A stretch of DNA of 64,000 nucleotides, taken from NCBI GenBank assembly GCA_016219875.1, contig JACRJZ010000015.1, positions 1 through 64,000 of the forward strand, given 5' to 3'. Of the stretch, positions 47,724-57,443 are shown piece by piece. Position numbers and translations under genes: made by a program. How positions within the stretch are numbered: the first letter of the stretch is position 1; every line of letters starts with the position of its first letter. The notes below the pieces were generated by a model. The model did not search any database. It was not told the DNA's origin and saw only the letters and a list, made by a program, of their open reading frames with translations. The DNA comes from Verrucomicrobiota bacterium. Its GTDB lineage: Bacteria; Verrucomicrobiota; Verrucomicrobiia; Limisphaerales; JACRJZ01.

Positions 47724-49910
47724 TCACGCAAACATCACCTTGGTCGTCGGAGCTTCGGGGTCCCAGCCGCGCGTTGGTTCGGCAGTGATGCTGTTCACGT
47801 CCTTGATCGAGACTTGGCGGCCACGGGTCTTCGGACTCTTTATGTCCACTTCGCCGGGCACGCAGGTCTGCTGGTTGATCTTCTGATACGGCGCGGGCTT
47901 GTAGCGGATGTAGAGCGTGGCTGGCGTGTCGGGAGCGAAGAACTGGACCTTGCACTTCTCACCTTCGGGCACGCAGAAATAGTCCTTGTCCAAAATCGTG
48001 CCGCCAAAGGTGAACCGCTTCAGATACGTGGCGTCGCGGTCGCTGTAGGCCATCGTGAACACCTGCTCGCGGTTCGGGATGGCCGCGTAAATGAGGTCCG
48101 GCCCGACAAACAGCTTCTCCGGCAGTTCGATGACCTTGTAGCGGCCATCTTTGAAGACCATCAGAATCTTGTCGAACTTCGTACACTCGGTTTTGAACTC
48201 CTCGCCGTTGACCTTGTAGCCGAGGTAACCGGTCTCGCGGTCGTAGGCGACCTTGAACGCCTTGAAGGCAACTTCCTTCGCGTCGATCTCGTCGTGTCGG
48301 CTACTCTTGGTCAGGCGCGGGTAGAGCGGACCGTATTTCTCCAGCAGCGCTTCGAGGTGAGCAATGACGTAGCGAGTCAGGTTCTTGAGGTGCTTGCGCG
48401 TTTCGGCCAAGTCGGCCTTCACGGCGTCCATTTCCTCGCGGTGCTTGTTGATGTCGAAAAGCGAAATGCGGCGGATGCGAACTTGAAGGAGGCGGTCCAC
48501 GTCGGGATCGGTGAGATCGCGGACGAGTTGTTTCGCGAAAGGCCTGAAGCCTTCATACACGGCGGCAACGACGGCTTCGTTGGTCTTGCACTTCTCGATG
48601 CTCTTGTAAATGCGCTCCTCGATGAAGATGCGTTCCAGCGTGCGGTAGTGGAGTTCGTCCTGGAGCTTCTGCTCCTTCAACTCCAACTCGCGCTTGAGGA
48701 TGGCGACCAGTTGGTCCGTGTTGTGCCGCAGGATTTCGCTCACGGTCAACTCGACCGGACGATTGTCCCGGATGACGATGATGCGGCTGGCGATGGTGAC
48801 TTCGCAGTCGGTGAAGGCGTAAAGCGCGTCCGCCAACTTCTCCGCGTCCACGCCTTGCGGGCAGCGGATTTCGATCTCGACCTCTTCGGAGGTAAAGTCG
48901 TTCACGGACTTGACCTTGATCTTGCCTTTGCGCGCGGCGTCTTCGATGGAGGCGATGAGCGACTCGGTCGTGGTGGTGGGCGGAATCTCTTTGATGACGA
49001 CGGTGCTCTCGTCCTTGACCTTGATCTTGGCGCGCACTTTGACGCTGCCGGTGCCGTCCTTGTAGTCGCGGGCGTCCATGAGGCCGCCGGTGAGGAAATC
49101 GGGCAGGCACTTGAACGGCTGCTTTTTCAGGATGGCGATCTGCGCTTGGAGCAACTCGGGGAAATTGTGCGGCAGAATACGTGCCGCCAGGCCGACGGCG
49201 ATGCCTTCCGTTCCGAGCATGAGCGTGATCGGCAGCTTGGAAGGCAGCGTGACCGGTTCGCGGTTGCGTCCATCGTAGCTGGGGATGAACTCGGTGATCT
49301 CGTCGTTGAAGAGTTCCGTGCGCGCCAGTTCCGTGAGCCGGCACTCGATGTAGCGCGGCGCGGCGGGCGGGTCGCCGGTGAAAATGTTCCCGTAGTTGCC
49401 CTGGCCCTCGATGAGGTAACGCTTGTTCGCCAGCACCACGAGCGCCTCGCCAATCGCGGCGTCACCGTGCGGGTGAAACTTCATTGTGTCGCCGACCACG
49501 TTGGCCACTTTGGTAAAGCGGCCGTCGTCGCCCAGGTGAAGTGCCCAGAGAATGCGCCGCTGCACCGGCTTCAGGCCGTCGGCGAGGTTCGGAATGGCGC
49601 GGTCGCGGATGACGTAGGAGGCGTAATCGAGAAAGCTGCGGTCCACGCGGCGGTGGAGCGCGAGGTCGGCCCTGTTCGGGTCGAAGGGGCGATGGGCATG
49701 GGCCAGACCTTCGGGCATGGCTTCGGCTTGGACGTGAGATTCGCCGTTGCCGTTCTTCTTGGATTCGGGTTTGGCCACGGGCGTGGGTTCGGCGTCGCCG
49801 TTCTGCTCGGCGTTTGCCGGACCGGCCTTCTTCGGCTCGGCGTCAGCGATCTTGGCCGAAGCTGCGGCCAGTTCCATCTGGTTGGGGTCGGGTTTGCTGG
49901 GCTTGGGCAT
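47724..49910 (-). CDS. parC: DNA topoisomerase IV subunit A (gyrase/topo IV A family)
   Basis: FLDYASYVIRDRAIPNLADGLKPVQRRILWAL; KFHPHGDAAIGEALVVLANKRYLIEGQGNYGNIFTGDPPAAPRYIECRL. Confidence 0.93.
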   Translation of the reverse strand: MPKPSKPDPNQMELAAASAKIADAEPKKAGPANAEQNGDAEPTPVAKPESKKNGNGESHVQAEAMPEGLAHAHRPFDPNRADLALHRRVDRSFLDYASYVIRDRAIPNLADGLKPVQRRILWALHLGDDGRFTKVANVVGDTMKFHPHGDAAIGEALVVLANKRYLIEGQGNYGNIFTGDPPAAPRYIECRLTELARTELFNDEITEFIPSYDGRNREPVTLPSKLPITLMLGTEGIAVGLAARILPHNFPELLQAQIAILKKQPFKCLPDFLTGGLMDARDYKDGTGSVKVRAKIKVKDESTVVIKEIPPTTTTESLIASIEDAARKGKIKVKSVNDFTSEEVEIEIRCPQGVDAEKLADALYAFTDCEVTIASRIIVIRDNRPVELTVSEILRHNTDQLVAILKRELELKEQKLQDELHYRTLERIFIEERIYKSIEKCKTNEAVVAAVYEGFRPFAKQLVRDLTDPDVDRLLQVRIRRISLFDINKHREEMDAVKADLAETRKHLKNLTRYVIAHLEALLEKYGPLYPRLTKSSRHDEIDAKEVAFKAFKVAYDRETGYLGYKVNGEEFKTECTKFDKILMVFKDGRYKVIELPEKLFVGPDLIYAAIPNREQVFTMAYSDRDATYLKRFTFGGTILDKDYFCVPEGEKCKVQFFAPDTPATLYIRYKPAPYQKINQQTCVPGEVDIKSPKTRGRQVSIKDVNSITAEPTRGWDPEAPTTKVMFA

Positions 49911-49948
49911 GGAAGAAAACTGGGAATCGAAACCGGGGAAACGGCGCT

Positions 49949-50480
49949 TCACCTCTTGAGGCGCTCGAACATGATGCTGTATTCCTGCTGCATCGCCGCC
50001 TGGAAATAGGTGCCCACCAGCGTGTCGCTTGCGGGATCGAACAGCAGGTTGTAGGTGCAGCCGGGATAACCGGTGTCGCGCAGCTCGACAAAAATCTTTG
50101 TCGCGCCGGCGTCGGTCTTGGCCTCGGCCCTGGAGACATTGATGGGGCGGGGATTCAGGTAGGCCGCCTGCATCCGGCCTTGGTCATCGACGTTCTTGAT
50201 CTCAAGCACGTACCCGCCGTCGGGCCGAACCCACTGGCCGAGGAGTTTCTGAAAGTTGGGATTCGGCTGAGCGACGGGAGCGGCCGGGGCGTTGGTTGCA
50301 GCGACGACGTTGGTGGCGGCGCTCGCTGGCGGCGGGACGGCAGGCTCGGCGGTCGTCGAGCGATCCCGGCAGGCACTCAAGGACAGTACGCCGCTGACCA
50401 GCACGAGCAGCAGCGGCCACGCCCGCAGGGTTGGCCGCGAGTCCGAGCCGTCCGCATCGTTTGTTGGTTCTTCTTTCATG
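49949..50480 (-). CDS. Hypothetical lipoprotein
   Basis: LLLVLVSGVLSLSACRDRS lipobox; WVRPDGGYVLEIKNVDDQGRMQAAYLNPRPINVSRAEA. Confidence 0.75.
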
Positions 50481-50636
50481 ACAAAGCTGGGCCTGTGCGC
50501 GGCCATCTTTCGCGCCGTCGCGAGGCGTGAAATGCTGTAGGGGAGCGCCAGAAAAAAAGAAAGGAATTCTTTGCAGGTTTGAAATGCTCCAGTGAAGTCC
50601 GGGAATGTTGTTACCCGGAGGCAATCGCAGAACCTC

Positions 50637-50891
50637 GTAGCAGCCGACGTGAGGAGGCTCACTCTGATTGCGGAATGCAGATTGAAAACAGAGCCTGCCA
50701 AGGAACGGAGCGCGGCTGTGTTCGCCGGACCAGCCGCCGCACCAAGCCAGGCGTGGGGCGTGGGAGCATGTCCGAGCTTCGTCCTCTGGAGCGTGCTGCG
50801 GCTGGGTCTTCGACCACAGCCGCGCTCCGTTCCTTGGCCCGATGCAGCCACCGTCGGCGGTGGCTCCGACTCTCCTCACGTCGGCTTCTAC
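50637..50891. repeat. Nested composite inverted repeat
   Basis: Outer GTAGCAGCCGACGTGAGGAGGCTC (50637-50660) / CTCCTCACGTCGGCTTCTAC (50872-50891); inner perfect GCCAAGGAACGGAGCGCGGCTGTG (50697-50720) / CACAGCCGCGCTCCGTTCCTTGGC (50815-50838); heptamers GATTGCG GAATGCA GATTGAA (50666-50686). Confidence 0.9.
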
Positions 50892-51006
50892 AGTTCTGAA
50901 AGAGGCTCCCCGTTTGCCCATTTGGTTTCGGTTCGCCAAGGATCGACGGCTTGCGCAAGGCGAAGTCGCGATTGCCCGCACGGGTCGGCTTCGATACCAT
51001 GCCGCC

Positions 51007-52482
51007 ATGACTCCGCCATCTACTCCTCTTCGCTCACCGCGGAACACTGACCGTTTCCCTCGGTGGCTGATTGTGTTGCTGCTGACGCCGCTGATCATCG
51101 TTGTGGGATTGCTCCTGTGGCACGTCCGCTGGCGCATGGCCAACACCGCCGCCATCCAACGTCTCGAAGCGGCGGCCCAGCAGCGCGGCGAGCCGCTGAC
51201 GCTGGCGAGTCTGGCCACGAATTATCCCGCGGTGCCGGACAGCGAGAACGCCGCGGCGGCGCTGATGGCGCTTTGGGAAAAGGACGATCCGAGATTCTGG
51301 AAAGCGTTCCACAACGGCGACCGTCCGCTGCCGGAGCGTGCCCGGCACGTCCATGATCCGGCGCTACCGTATCTCAGCAACAGGGGAAGAAACATCGCCC
51401 GGAACACGCGGCTCACGGCCGCATCGACAGCCGCGGCCGACGAGTGGATGAAAGCGCGAGCCGCGCACACGGAGGCAGTGCGGGCCGCGCTTCAGCTTCC
51501 CCACTTCCGATTCCCACTCAAATTCGACGAGGGCTACATGATGTTGATGCCGCATTTGGCCGTCCTGAAGGAGGAGGCCAGCGGCTTTTTGATCGAAGCC
51601 GCGCTGGCCACCGACTGCGGCGACTTGGACAAGGCCATCGGTGCGCTGCACGACACGGCCCGCGTGGGCCAGTTGTTGGCGGACGAACCTTGTTTGATCA
51701 GCCAACTCGTGCGCATCGCGTGCCTGAACATGGCTATCAACGGCACTGAGCGGCTCTTGTCGCAGCGAGAGTTGAACGCTTCACAACTCGCACAGGTTTC
51801 CCGGCTCGCGGAGTCATTGGAAGTGTCCGGAGCCTTGCGCCGTTCCTTTATCTGCGAAAGGGCTGCCTCGTTGAGCATTTTCACCGACTCAGGCCGAACG
51901 CTTGCCGAAACTGCCAGGTTATCGGACGACGCCTCCTCTGATCCAGAACGCGAAGCTCAAACCTACCGGCTGGGGCTCGGGTTGATGCAGAGCGTGGGGT
52001 GGGCGGGAGCCGAACGACGGCTGATGTTAGAAACCTTCAACAAAGTCATCATGTTGGCGGAGCAGGACACCGCGCAAGCCCTCAATGAAACCGAGGAAAC
52101 TGTCAAACGTGCGGTGAAGGAAGCACGTCAGTTTCCGCCCAAGATACTCTCCGGGCTTCTGCTCCCCTCGATGGAGAAAGTCCGCCCCAAGTTTGCCGCG
52201 TTGGAAGCCCGGCGCCGTGCTGGCGTCGTGGCGCTCTCCATCGAGCGGTTCCGCCTCACCCACCAAGGCGCGCTGCCCGAACAGCTTGATCGGCTGGTTC
52301 CGGGATTTCTGGCCCGCGTGCCGACCGACCCATTCGATGGACAGCCGCTGCGCTTCCGGCGGCTGGAAAAGGGCTACGTGGTCTATTCCGTCGGCCACGA
52401 CCGAAAGGACAACAACGGCCGCGAACGTGACCCGAAGGGCAAACAGCGAGAGTTCGATGAGACCTTCATCGTCGAGCGATGA
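51007..52482 (+). CDS. Hypothetical membrane-anchored protein
   Basis: Single N-terminal TM (LIVLLLTPLIIVVGLLLWHV), C-terminal LRFRRLEKGYVVYSVGHDRKDNNGRE. Confidence 0.75.
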   Translation: MTPPSTPLRSPRNTDRFPRWLIVLLLTPLIIVVGLLLWHVRWRMANTAAIQRLEAAAQQRGEPLTLASLATNYPAVPDSENAAAALMALWEKDDPRFWKAFHNGDRPLPERARHVHDPALPYLSNRGRNIARNTRLTAASTAAADEWMKARAAHTEAVRAALQLPHFRFPLKFDEGYMMLMPHLAVLKEEASGFLIEAALATDCGDLDKAIGALHDTARVGQLLADEPCLISQLVRIACLNMAINGTERLLSQRELNASQLAQVSRLAESLEVSGALRRSFICERAASLSIFTDSGRTLAETARLSDDASSDPEREAQTYRLGLGLMQSVGWAGAERRLMLETFNKVIMLAEQDTAQALNETEETVKRAVKEARQFPPKILSGLLLPSMEKVRPKFAALEARRRAGVVALSIERFRLTHQGALPEQLDRLVPGFLARVPTDPFDGQPLRFRRLEKGYVVYSVGHDRKDNNGRERDPKGKQREFDETFIVER

Positions 52483-52586
52483 GCGGGTGACGGAAGCATT
52501 TGCCGCAAGGGACAGACTGACAACGACGTGCCGGAAAGTTCAGCAGCAGACTCAGGACTCGTGGCGCCTTGGAAATGATGTGGCTC

Positions 52587-52657
52587 GCCCGGTGAGGGCA
52601 CCGGGCTTACAGGAAGGACCGCGCGCGACTGCTGTAGGCCGGGTCCCCTGACCCGGC
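52587..52657. repeat. Two short palindromes
   Basis: GCCCGGTGAGGGCACCGGGC (52587-52606) and GCCGGGTCCCCTGACCCGGC (52638-52657). Confidence 0.7.
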
Positions 52658-52820
52658 GATTTGGCACCGTGGCCTTTGACCTGATCCTTGATCTCTACGG
52701 CATCTCGCACGCCAGTCCCGCGGTGGCGGATTTGCGGGAGTCGCTCCGCGGGGAGAAAACGCGGTAGTCCGTCAAAGCGGCACAAAACTCTCCTCGAGGT
52801 CATTACCCGCTGAGCGCGGT

Positions 52821-53387
52821 TCAATACAGTTCGTAGAGCGACTCCTGGCCGAGGTGCTTGAGGTACTTGGCGGCGAGTTTCTCGATGGGTTCCACCGAGC
52901 CGATGGAAATCCAGTCGTCCACGCTGCCCCGAAAGCAATAGCGTTCCGGCGCGATGAGGCGGCGCTCCACGTCCACCAGCACAAAGCGCATGACCGGCTG
53001 GTACTGGGCGTGTTGGCCGGAGACTTCATCCAATGTCTGCCGCGACAGAAACGGATTGAACTGGGCCAGGAAGCCCCAGTCGGTGCTGCTTTCGTGGACG
53101 GTGATGATCTTGTCGGACGCTTCAACCTGGTAACGGCACTTCCCTCGGGGCTTGTCGAGCGGACGGCGAATGCAGGCCAGTTCCTCATCACGAATCAGCT
53201 TCGGTCGTTGGCGCCGCAGGAACACTCCGCCGTTGACGGTTTCATGCACCTCGAAGCCCTCGGGTATCCGGTCGGCAAGCTGCCCGGTGGATTTGATGGC
53301 GAAGTAGTGCTGGGTGCCGCCGCCCCGCTTGGGGCCGGTGTGCAGGTAGTAGGTCTTGCCGCAACGGTTGGTGTGGGTGATCGGCAT
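52821..53387 (-). CDS. Hypothetical protein
   Basis: ORF just downstream of parE; MPITHTNRCGKTYYLHTGPKRGGGTQHYFAIKSTGQLADRIPEGFEVHETVNGGVFLRRQRPKLI. Confidence 0.75.
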   Translation of the reverse strand: MPITHTNRCGKTYYLHTGPKRGGGTQHYFAIKSTGQLADRIPEGFEVHETVNGGVFLRRQRPKLIRDEELACIRRPLDKPRGKCRYQVEASDKIITVHESSTDWGFLAQFNPFLSRQTLDEVSGQHAQYQPVMRFVLVDVERRLIAPERYCFRGSVDDWISIGSVEPIEKLAAKYLKHLGQESLYELY

Positions 53388-53395
53388 AGTGGACT

Positions 53396-55228
53396 TCACT
53401 CTTCCACCGGCACCACCAGCCTTCCCATGATGTAGTCCTTGCGCTCCGGCGTGTTCTTGCCCATGTAAAAGGTCAGGATGCCGCCCGCCTCCACCTTGGG
53501 CGCGTATTCCACGCGGCTCAGGCGCATGTTGTCGCCGATGAACTGGGCGAACTCCTTCGGGCTGATCTCACCCAGACCCTTGAAGCGCGTGATCTCCGGC
53601 TTGCCGCCGAGGTCCTTCACCGAGGTGTCGCGCTCGGCTTCGCTGTAGCAATAGATCGTGCGCTCCTTGTTGCGCACGCGGAACAACGGCGTCTCCAGCA
53701 CGTAGAGATGGCCGTCATGCACGAGCGTCTCGAAGAACTTGAAGAAGTAAGTGATCATCAGGTTCCGGATATGCATTCCGTCCACGTCGGCATCGGTGGC
53801 GAGGATGACCTTGTCGTAGCGCAGGCCGTCGAGGTTGTCCTCGACGTTGAGCGACTGCATGAGGTTGTACATCTCGTCGTTCTTGTACATCACGTCGCGC
53901 TTGAGGTCCCAGACGTTGAGCGGCTTGCCTTTCAGGACGAAGACGGCCTGGTTGTTCACGTCGCGGCAACTCGTGATCGAGCCGGCGGCGGACTGGCCTT
54001 CGCAGATGAAGACCATCGTGCCTTCGCCCTTGCCGCGCTTCTTGTCGAAGTGGTGTTTGCAGTCCTTGAGTTGCGGGATGCGGAGCGTGATGGCTTTGGC
54101 GCGCTCGCGGGCGAGCTTCTTCACCTCCTGCAATTCCTTGCGGAGCGCGCGGCTGTCCTCCGCCTTGGTCACGATCTGTTCGGCGATCTGTTTGTTGCGG
54201 TTGAAGAAGTGCAGCAGTTCCTCGCGGACCTTGTTGACCAGCTCGGTGCGGATTTCCGTGTTGCCCAGCTTGTTCTTGGTCTGCGACTCGAAGACCGGGT
54301 CCTTCAAGCGGAGCGCCACCGCGCCGACGATGCCTTCGCGGACGTCGTCGCCTTCGTAGCTCTTCTTCGCATACTCGTTCACCGCCTTGAGCAGACCCTC
54401 GCGGAAGGCGCTCAGGTGCGTGCCGCCGTCGCTGGTGTACTGGCCGTTGACGAACGAGAGGATGTCCTCGCCGTAGCGGCTGTTGGCGTGCGTGAAGCAG
54501 AACTCCAGCGTCTTGCTGCTGTAGTGGAGCGGCGGGTAAATCGGCTCGCTGCTGTCCTGCTGCAGGTCTTCCAACACCAAATCCATCAAGCCGAGCTTCG
54601 ACTGAAACGTCTTGCCGTTGAAGACGAGCCGCAGTCCGGTGTTCAGGTAGCTGTAATGGCGAAGCCGATGCTCAATGTGCTCCGGGCGGAACTCGCTCTC
54701 CTTGAAAATCTCCGGGTCCGGCTCGAACTCGATCAAAGTGCCGTTCGGCTGCTTGGGGTCTTTGCCGGACTTCTCGTTCTTCAGCCGGCCTTGCTTGAAC
54801 GACGCTTCCGCGAACTCCCCGTCGCGATGGCTGCGCACGAAGAACACTTTCGACAGGGCGTTCACCGCCTTGGTGCCGACCCCGTTCAAGCCGACGCTGA
54901 ACTGGAACACCTCGTCGTTGTATTTCGCGCCCGTGTTGATCTTGGAAACGCAGTCCACGACTTTGCCCAGCGGGATGCCCCGCCCGAAGTCGCGCACGGA
55001 AACGCGATTGCCTTCGATGTGGATCTGCACCTCGCGGCCGTAGCCCATGATGAATTCGTCGATGGCGTTGTCGATGACCTCCTTGAGCAAGATGTAGCAG
55101 CCGTCGTCGTGATGGGAGCCGTTGCCGATGCGCCCGATGTACATGCCGGTGCGCAGCCGGATGTGCTCCAGCGAGGAGAGCGTCTTGATCTTGCTCTCGT
55201 CGTAAACGTGTTTTGCCGTCTCAGCCAT
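53396..55228 (-). CDS. parE: DNA topoisomerase IV subunit B (gyrase/topo IV B family)
   Basis: IRLRTGMYIGRIGNGSHHDDGCYILLKEVIDNAIDEFIMGYG; FICEGQSAAGSI; ATDADVDGMHIRNLMITYFFKFF; RFKGLGEISPKEFAQFIG. Confidence 0.95.
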   Translation of the reverse strand: MAETAKHVYDESKIKTLSSLEHIRLRTGMYIGRIGNGSHHDDGCYILLKEVIDNAIDEFIMGYGREVQIHIEGNRVSVRDFGRGIPLGKVVDCVSKINTGAKYNDEVFQFSVGLNGVGTKAVNALSKVFFVRSHRDGEFAEASFKQGRLKNEKSGKDPKQPNGTLIEFEPDPEIFKESEFRPEHIEHRLRHYSYLNTGLRLVFNGKTFQSKLGLMDLVLEDLQQDSSEPIYPPLHYSSKTLEFCFTHANSRYGEDILSFVNGQYTSDGGTHLSAFREGLLKAVNEYAKKSYEGDDVREGIVGAVALRLKDPVFESQTKNKLGNTEIRTELVNKVREELLHFFNRNKQIAEQIVTKAEDSRALRKELQEVKKLARERAKAITLRIPQLKDCKHHFDKKRGKGEGTMVFICEGQSAAGSITSCRDVNNQAVFVLKGKPLNVWDLKRDVMYKNDEMYNLMQSLNVEDNLDGLRYDKVILATDADVDGMHIRNLMITYFFKFFETLVHDGHLYVLETPLFRVRNKERTIYCYSEAERDTSVKDLGGKPEITRFKGLGEISPKEFAQFIGDNMRLSRVEYAPKVEAGGILTFYMGKNTPERKDYIMGRLVVPVEE

Positions 55229-55423
55229 AATCTGTGCCGGTGAATATGGGAAGCGGGGCACGGCTTGCAACTGCAAAGGGGGAAAGCGTCGGGTGGGAAA
55301 TGAAATAGGTGTAACCTCTCCGGCCGCCCTTCAGTCTTTACTCCCGATCGGGTGTCCCAGGGTCCGCCGATGGACGGCGGCCCTTGGGCCACGACAAACT
55401 AAAACCAACAGCACACAACCAAT

Positions 55424-55849
55424 ATGCAACGCAAGCAATACGTCCTCGCTTCGCTCCTCACTGTCGCCACCTGCGCGTTCCTCGCGCTCAGCGCCGTTCC
55501 TCAAGCCCAAGCCGCCGATGCCTCCGGCACTTGGAGTTGGAGCCGGCCGGGCCGAGGCGGCGGGGATCCCGTGAAAACCACCCTGAAACTCAAGGTCGAT
55601 GGCGAGAAGTTGACCGGCACCGTGTCCGCCCCCGGTCGCCAAGGCGGCGAGGCCCGCGAGACCGCCATCAGCGATGGCAAGGTCAAGGGCGACGACATCT
55701 CGTTCTCCGTGGTCCGCGAGTTCAACGGGAACAAGATGACCCAGAAATACACCGGCAAGGTCAGCGCCGACGCCATCAAGGGCAAAGTCGAATTCGACCG
55801 CAACGGCGAAACCCAATCCCGCGACTGGGAAGCCAAGCGCGAGAAGTAA
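55424..55849 (+). CDS. Small secreted hypothetical protein
   Basis: Signal peptide; GTWSWSRPGRGGGDPVKTTLKLKVDGEKLTGTVSAPGRQGGEARETAISDGKVKGDDISFSVVREFNGNKMTQKYTGKV. Confidence 0.8.
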   Translation: MQRKQYVLASLLTVATCAFLALSAVPQAQAADASGTWSWSRPGRGGGDPVKTTLKLKVDGEKLTGTVSAPGRQGGEARETAISDGKVKGDDISFSVVREFNGNKMTQKYTGKVSADAIKGKVEFDRNGETQSRDWEAKREK

Positions 55850-56048
55850 ACCGTGTGCGAGCGGGTCCGCGCTCAGCGGACAGAGCCAGACGAAGTTCAA
55901 CCACAGGCGCGGCCGTCGGAGAGACGGTCGCGCCTGTTCCGTTACCCTCCCGCCTCTTCCCGTCGTCGTTCGTTTCCCCCTTGCCCGCTGGTCCTCATTT
56001 GATGCGCCGACGGGGGCAGGCCCAGGATGGATTCAAGAATTCCTGGAT

Positions 56049-56123
56049 CGTAGCAGCCGACGTGAGGAGGCTCTGTTTTCAAATCCGAAATCAAAACAGA
56101 GCCTCCTCACGTCGGCTGCTACG
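56049..56123. repeat. Perfect 31-bp inverted repeat with 13-nt loop (GTAGCAGCC family)
   Basis: CGTAGCAGCCGACGTGAGGAGGCTCTGTTTT - CAAATCCGAAATC - AAAACAGAGCCTCCTCACGTCGGCTGCTACG. Confidence 0.97.
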
Positions 56124-56213
56124 CTTTCGTTAATAAGCCCTTGGGGCAAACCAGCGGCGCCCATTTCGTGGTTCCCTCCACGGCCTGGATGCGGTTAAAA
56201 GCAGCGGCAGTTC

Positions 56214-57443
56214 ATGAGCCACGACAACACATTGGCCGCGTTGCGCGACGGCATGGTGCGCCGCTTTGGCGTGACGCCGGACGCGGTCCGCTTTGTGCGC
56301 GCGCCGTATCGGATTTGTCCGTTGGGGGCGCACATCGACCATCAGCTCGGCACCGTGACCGCGATGGCGATCGACCGCGGGGTGCATCTGGCGTTCGTGC
56401 CGTCCGGCTCAGGCGAAGTGCGCTTGCGCAGTCTGGCGTTTCCCGGCGAAGTGCGATTCCGAATTGAGGCCATTCCGCCCAAGCAACCCGGCGACTGGGG
56501 CAATTACGCCCGCGGCGCGGCGATGGCTTTGAGTCAAGGTCGCAAGCTCACGAACGGAATCGTCGGCTTGACCAGCGGCGACCTGGCCGAAGTGGGGCTG
56601 AGTTCGTCCGCCTCCATCGGGCTGGCCTATCTGCTGGCGTTGGAGGAAGTGAACGAATGGCGGGGCTCGGCCACCGACAACATCCGCCTCGACCAAGCGA
56701 TCGAGAACCGCTACCTCGGCCTGAACAACGGCATCCTCGACCAGTCGGCCATCCTGCTGTCGCGGCGGGACCATCTGACGGTGATTGACTGCCGGGCCTT
56801 TGCTGGCTTGGCGGCCTCCACGGAAGACGCGACGCCTGGAGTGCGCTTGGTGGCGAGGCCGCCCACGATGCCGGCCTTTGCCATCCTCATCGCCTTTTCC
56901 GGGCTGACCCAATCCGTCATTTCCACCGACTACAACCGCCGAGTGACGGAATGCGCCGAGGCCGCACGCCTTCTCTTGAACGCGGCGGGCCGTCCCGAAA
57001 GTCCAGCGCGTCTGGCTGAGGTCAGTCCCGACGAATACGCGGCGCACCGCCGCCGCCTGACCGGCCCGCTGGCCAAGCGCGCCGAGCACTTCTTCAGCGA
57101 GATGGAGCGGGTCGGCTGCGGTGTGCGGGCCTGGGAACGCGGTGACTTGGCGGGCTTGGGCAAGTTGGTCACGGAATCCGGACGCAGTTCCATCGTGAAC
57201 TACGAGTGCGGGTGCCAGCCGATGATCGACCTCTACGAAATCCTGGTCCGCACCGAGGGCGTCCTGGGCGCGCGGTTCAGCGGCGCCGGGTTCCGCGGAT
57301 GCTGTGTGGCGCTTGTGGAAGCAGACGCGGCCGAGGCCGCGGCGGCGTCAGTCGCGGCAGAATACAAAGCGGGGCATCCCGATCTGGCCGCGAACGCGGG
57401 CTGTTTCATCAGCCAATCCGCCGACGGAGCGCGCCTCCTATGA
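56214..57443 (+). CDS. Galactokinase / GHMP sugar kinase
   Basis: VRAPYRICPLGAHIDHQLGTVTAMAIDRGV; GLSSSASIGLAYLLALEE; GARFSGAGFRGCCVALVE. Confidence 0.9.
   Translation: MSHDNTLAALRDGMVRRFGVTPDAVRFVRAPYRICPLGAHIDHQLGTVTAMAIDRGVHLAFVPSGSGEVRLRSLAFPGEVRFRIEAIPPKQPGDWGNYARGAAMALSQGRKLTNGIVGLTSGDLAEVGLSSSASIGLAYLLALEEVNEWRGSATDNIRLDQAIENRYLGLNNGILDQSAILLSRRDHLTVIDCRAFAGLAASTEDATPGVRLVARPPTMPAFAILIAFSGLTQSVISTDYNRRVTECAEAARLLLNAAGRPESPARLAEVSPDEYAAHRRRLTGPLAKRAEHFFSEMERVGCGVRAWERGDLAGLGKLVTESGRSSIVNYECGCQPMIDLYEILVRTEGVLGARFSGAGFRGCCVALVEADAAEAAAASVAAEYKAGHPDLAANAGCFISQSADGARLL

Noticed and set aside
47814-50009. 731-aa plus-strand ORF opposite parC
   Set aside because: Antisense shadow of a clear topoisomerase subunit gene with biased low-complexity composition.
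52660-52768. Short coding-looking remnant (GTVAFDLILDLYGISHASPAVADLRESLRGEKTR)
   Set aside because: Too short, no recognisable family; may be chance.
53708-55243. 511-aa plus-strand ORF opposite parE
   Set aside because: Antisense shadow of the gyrase/topo IV B family gene.
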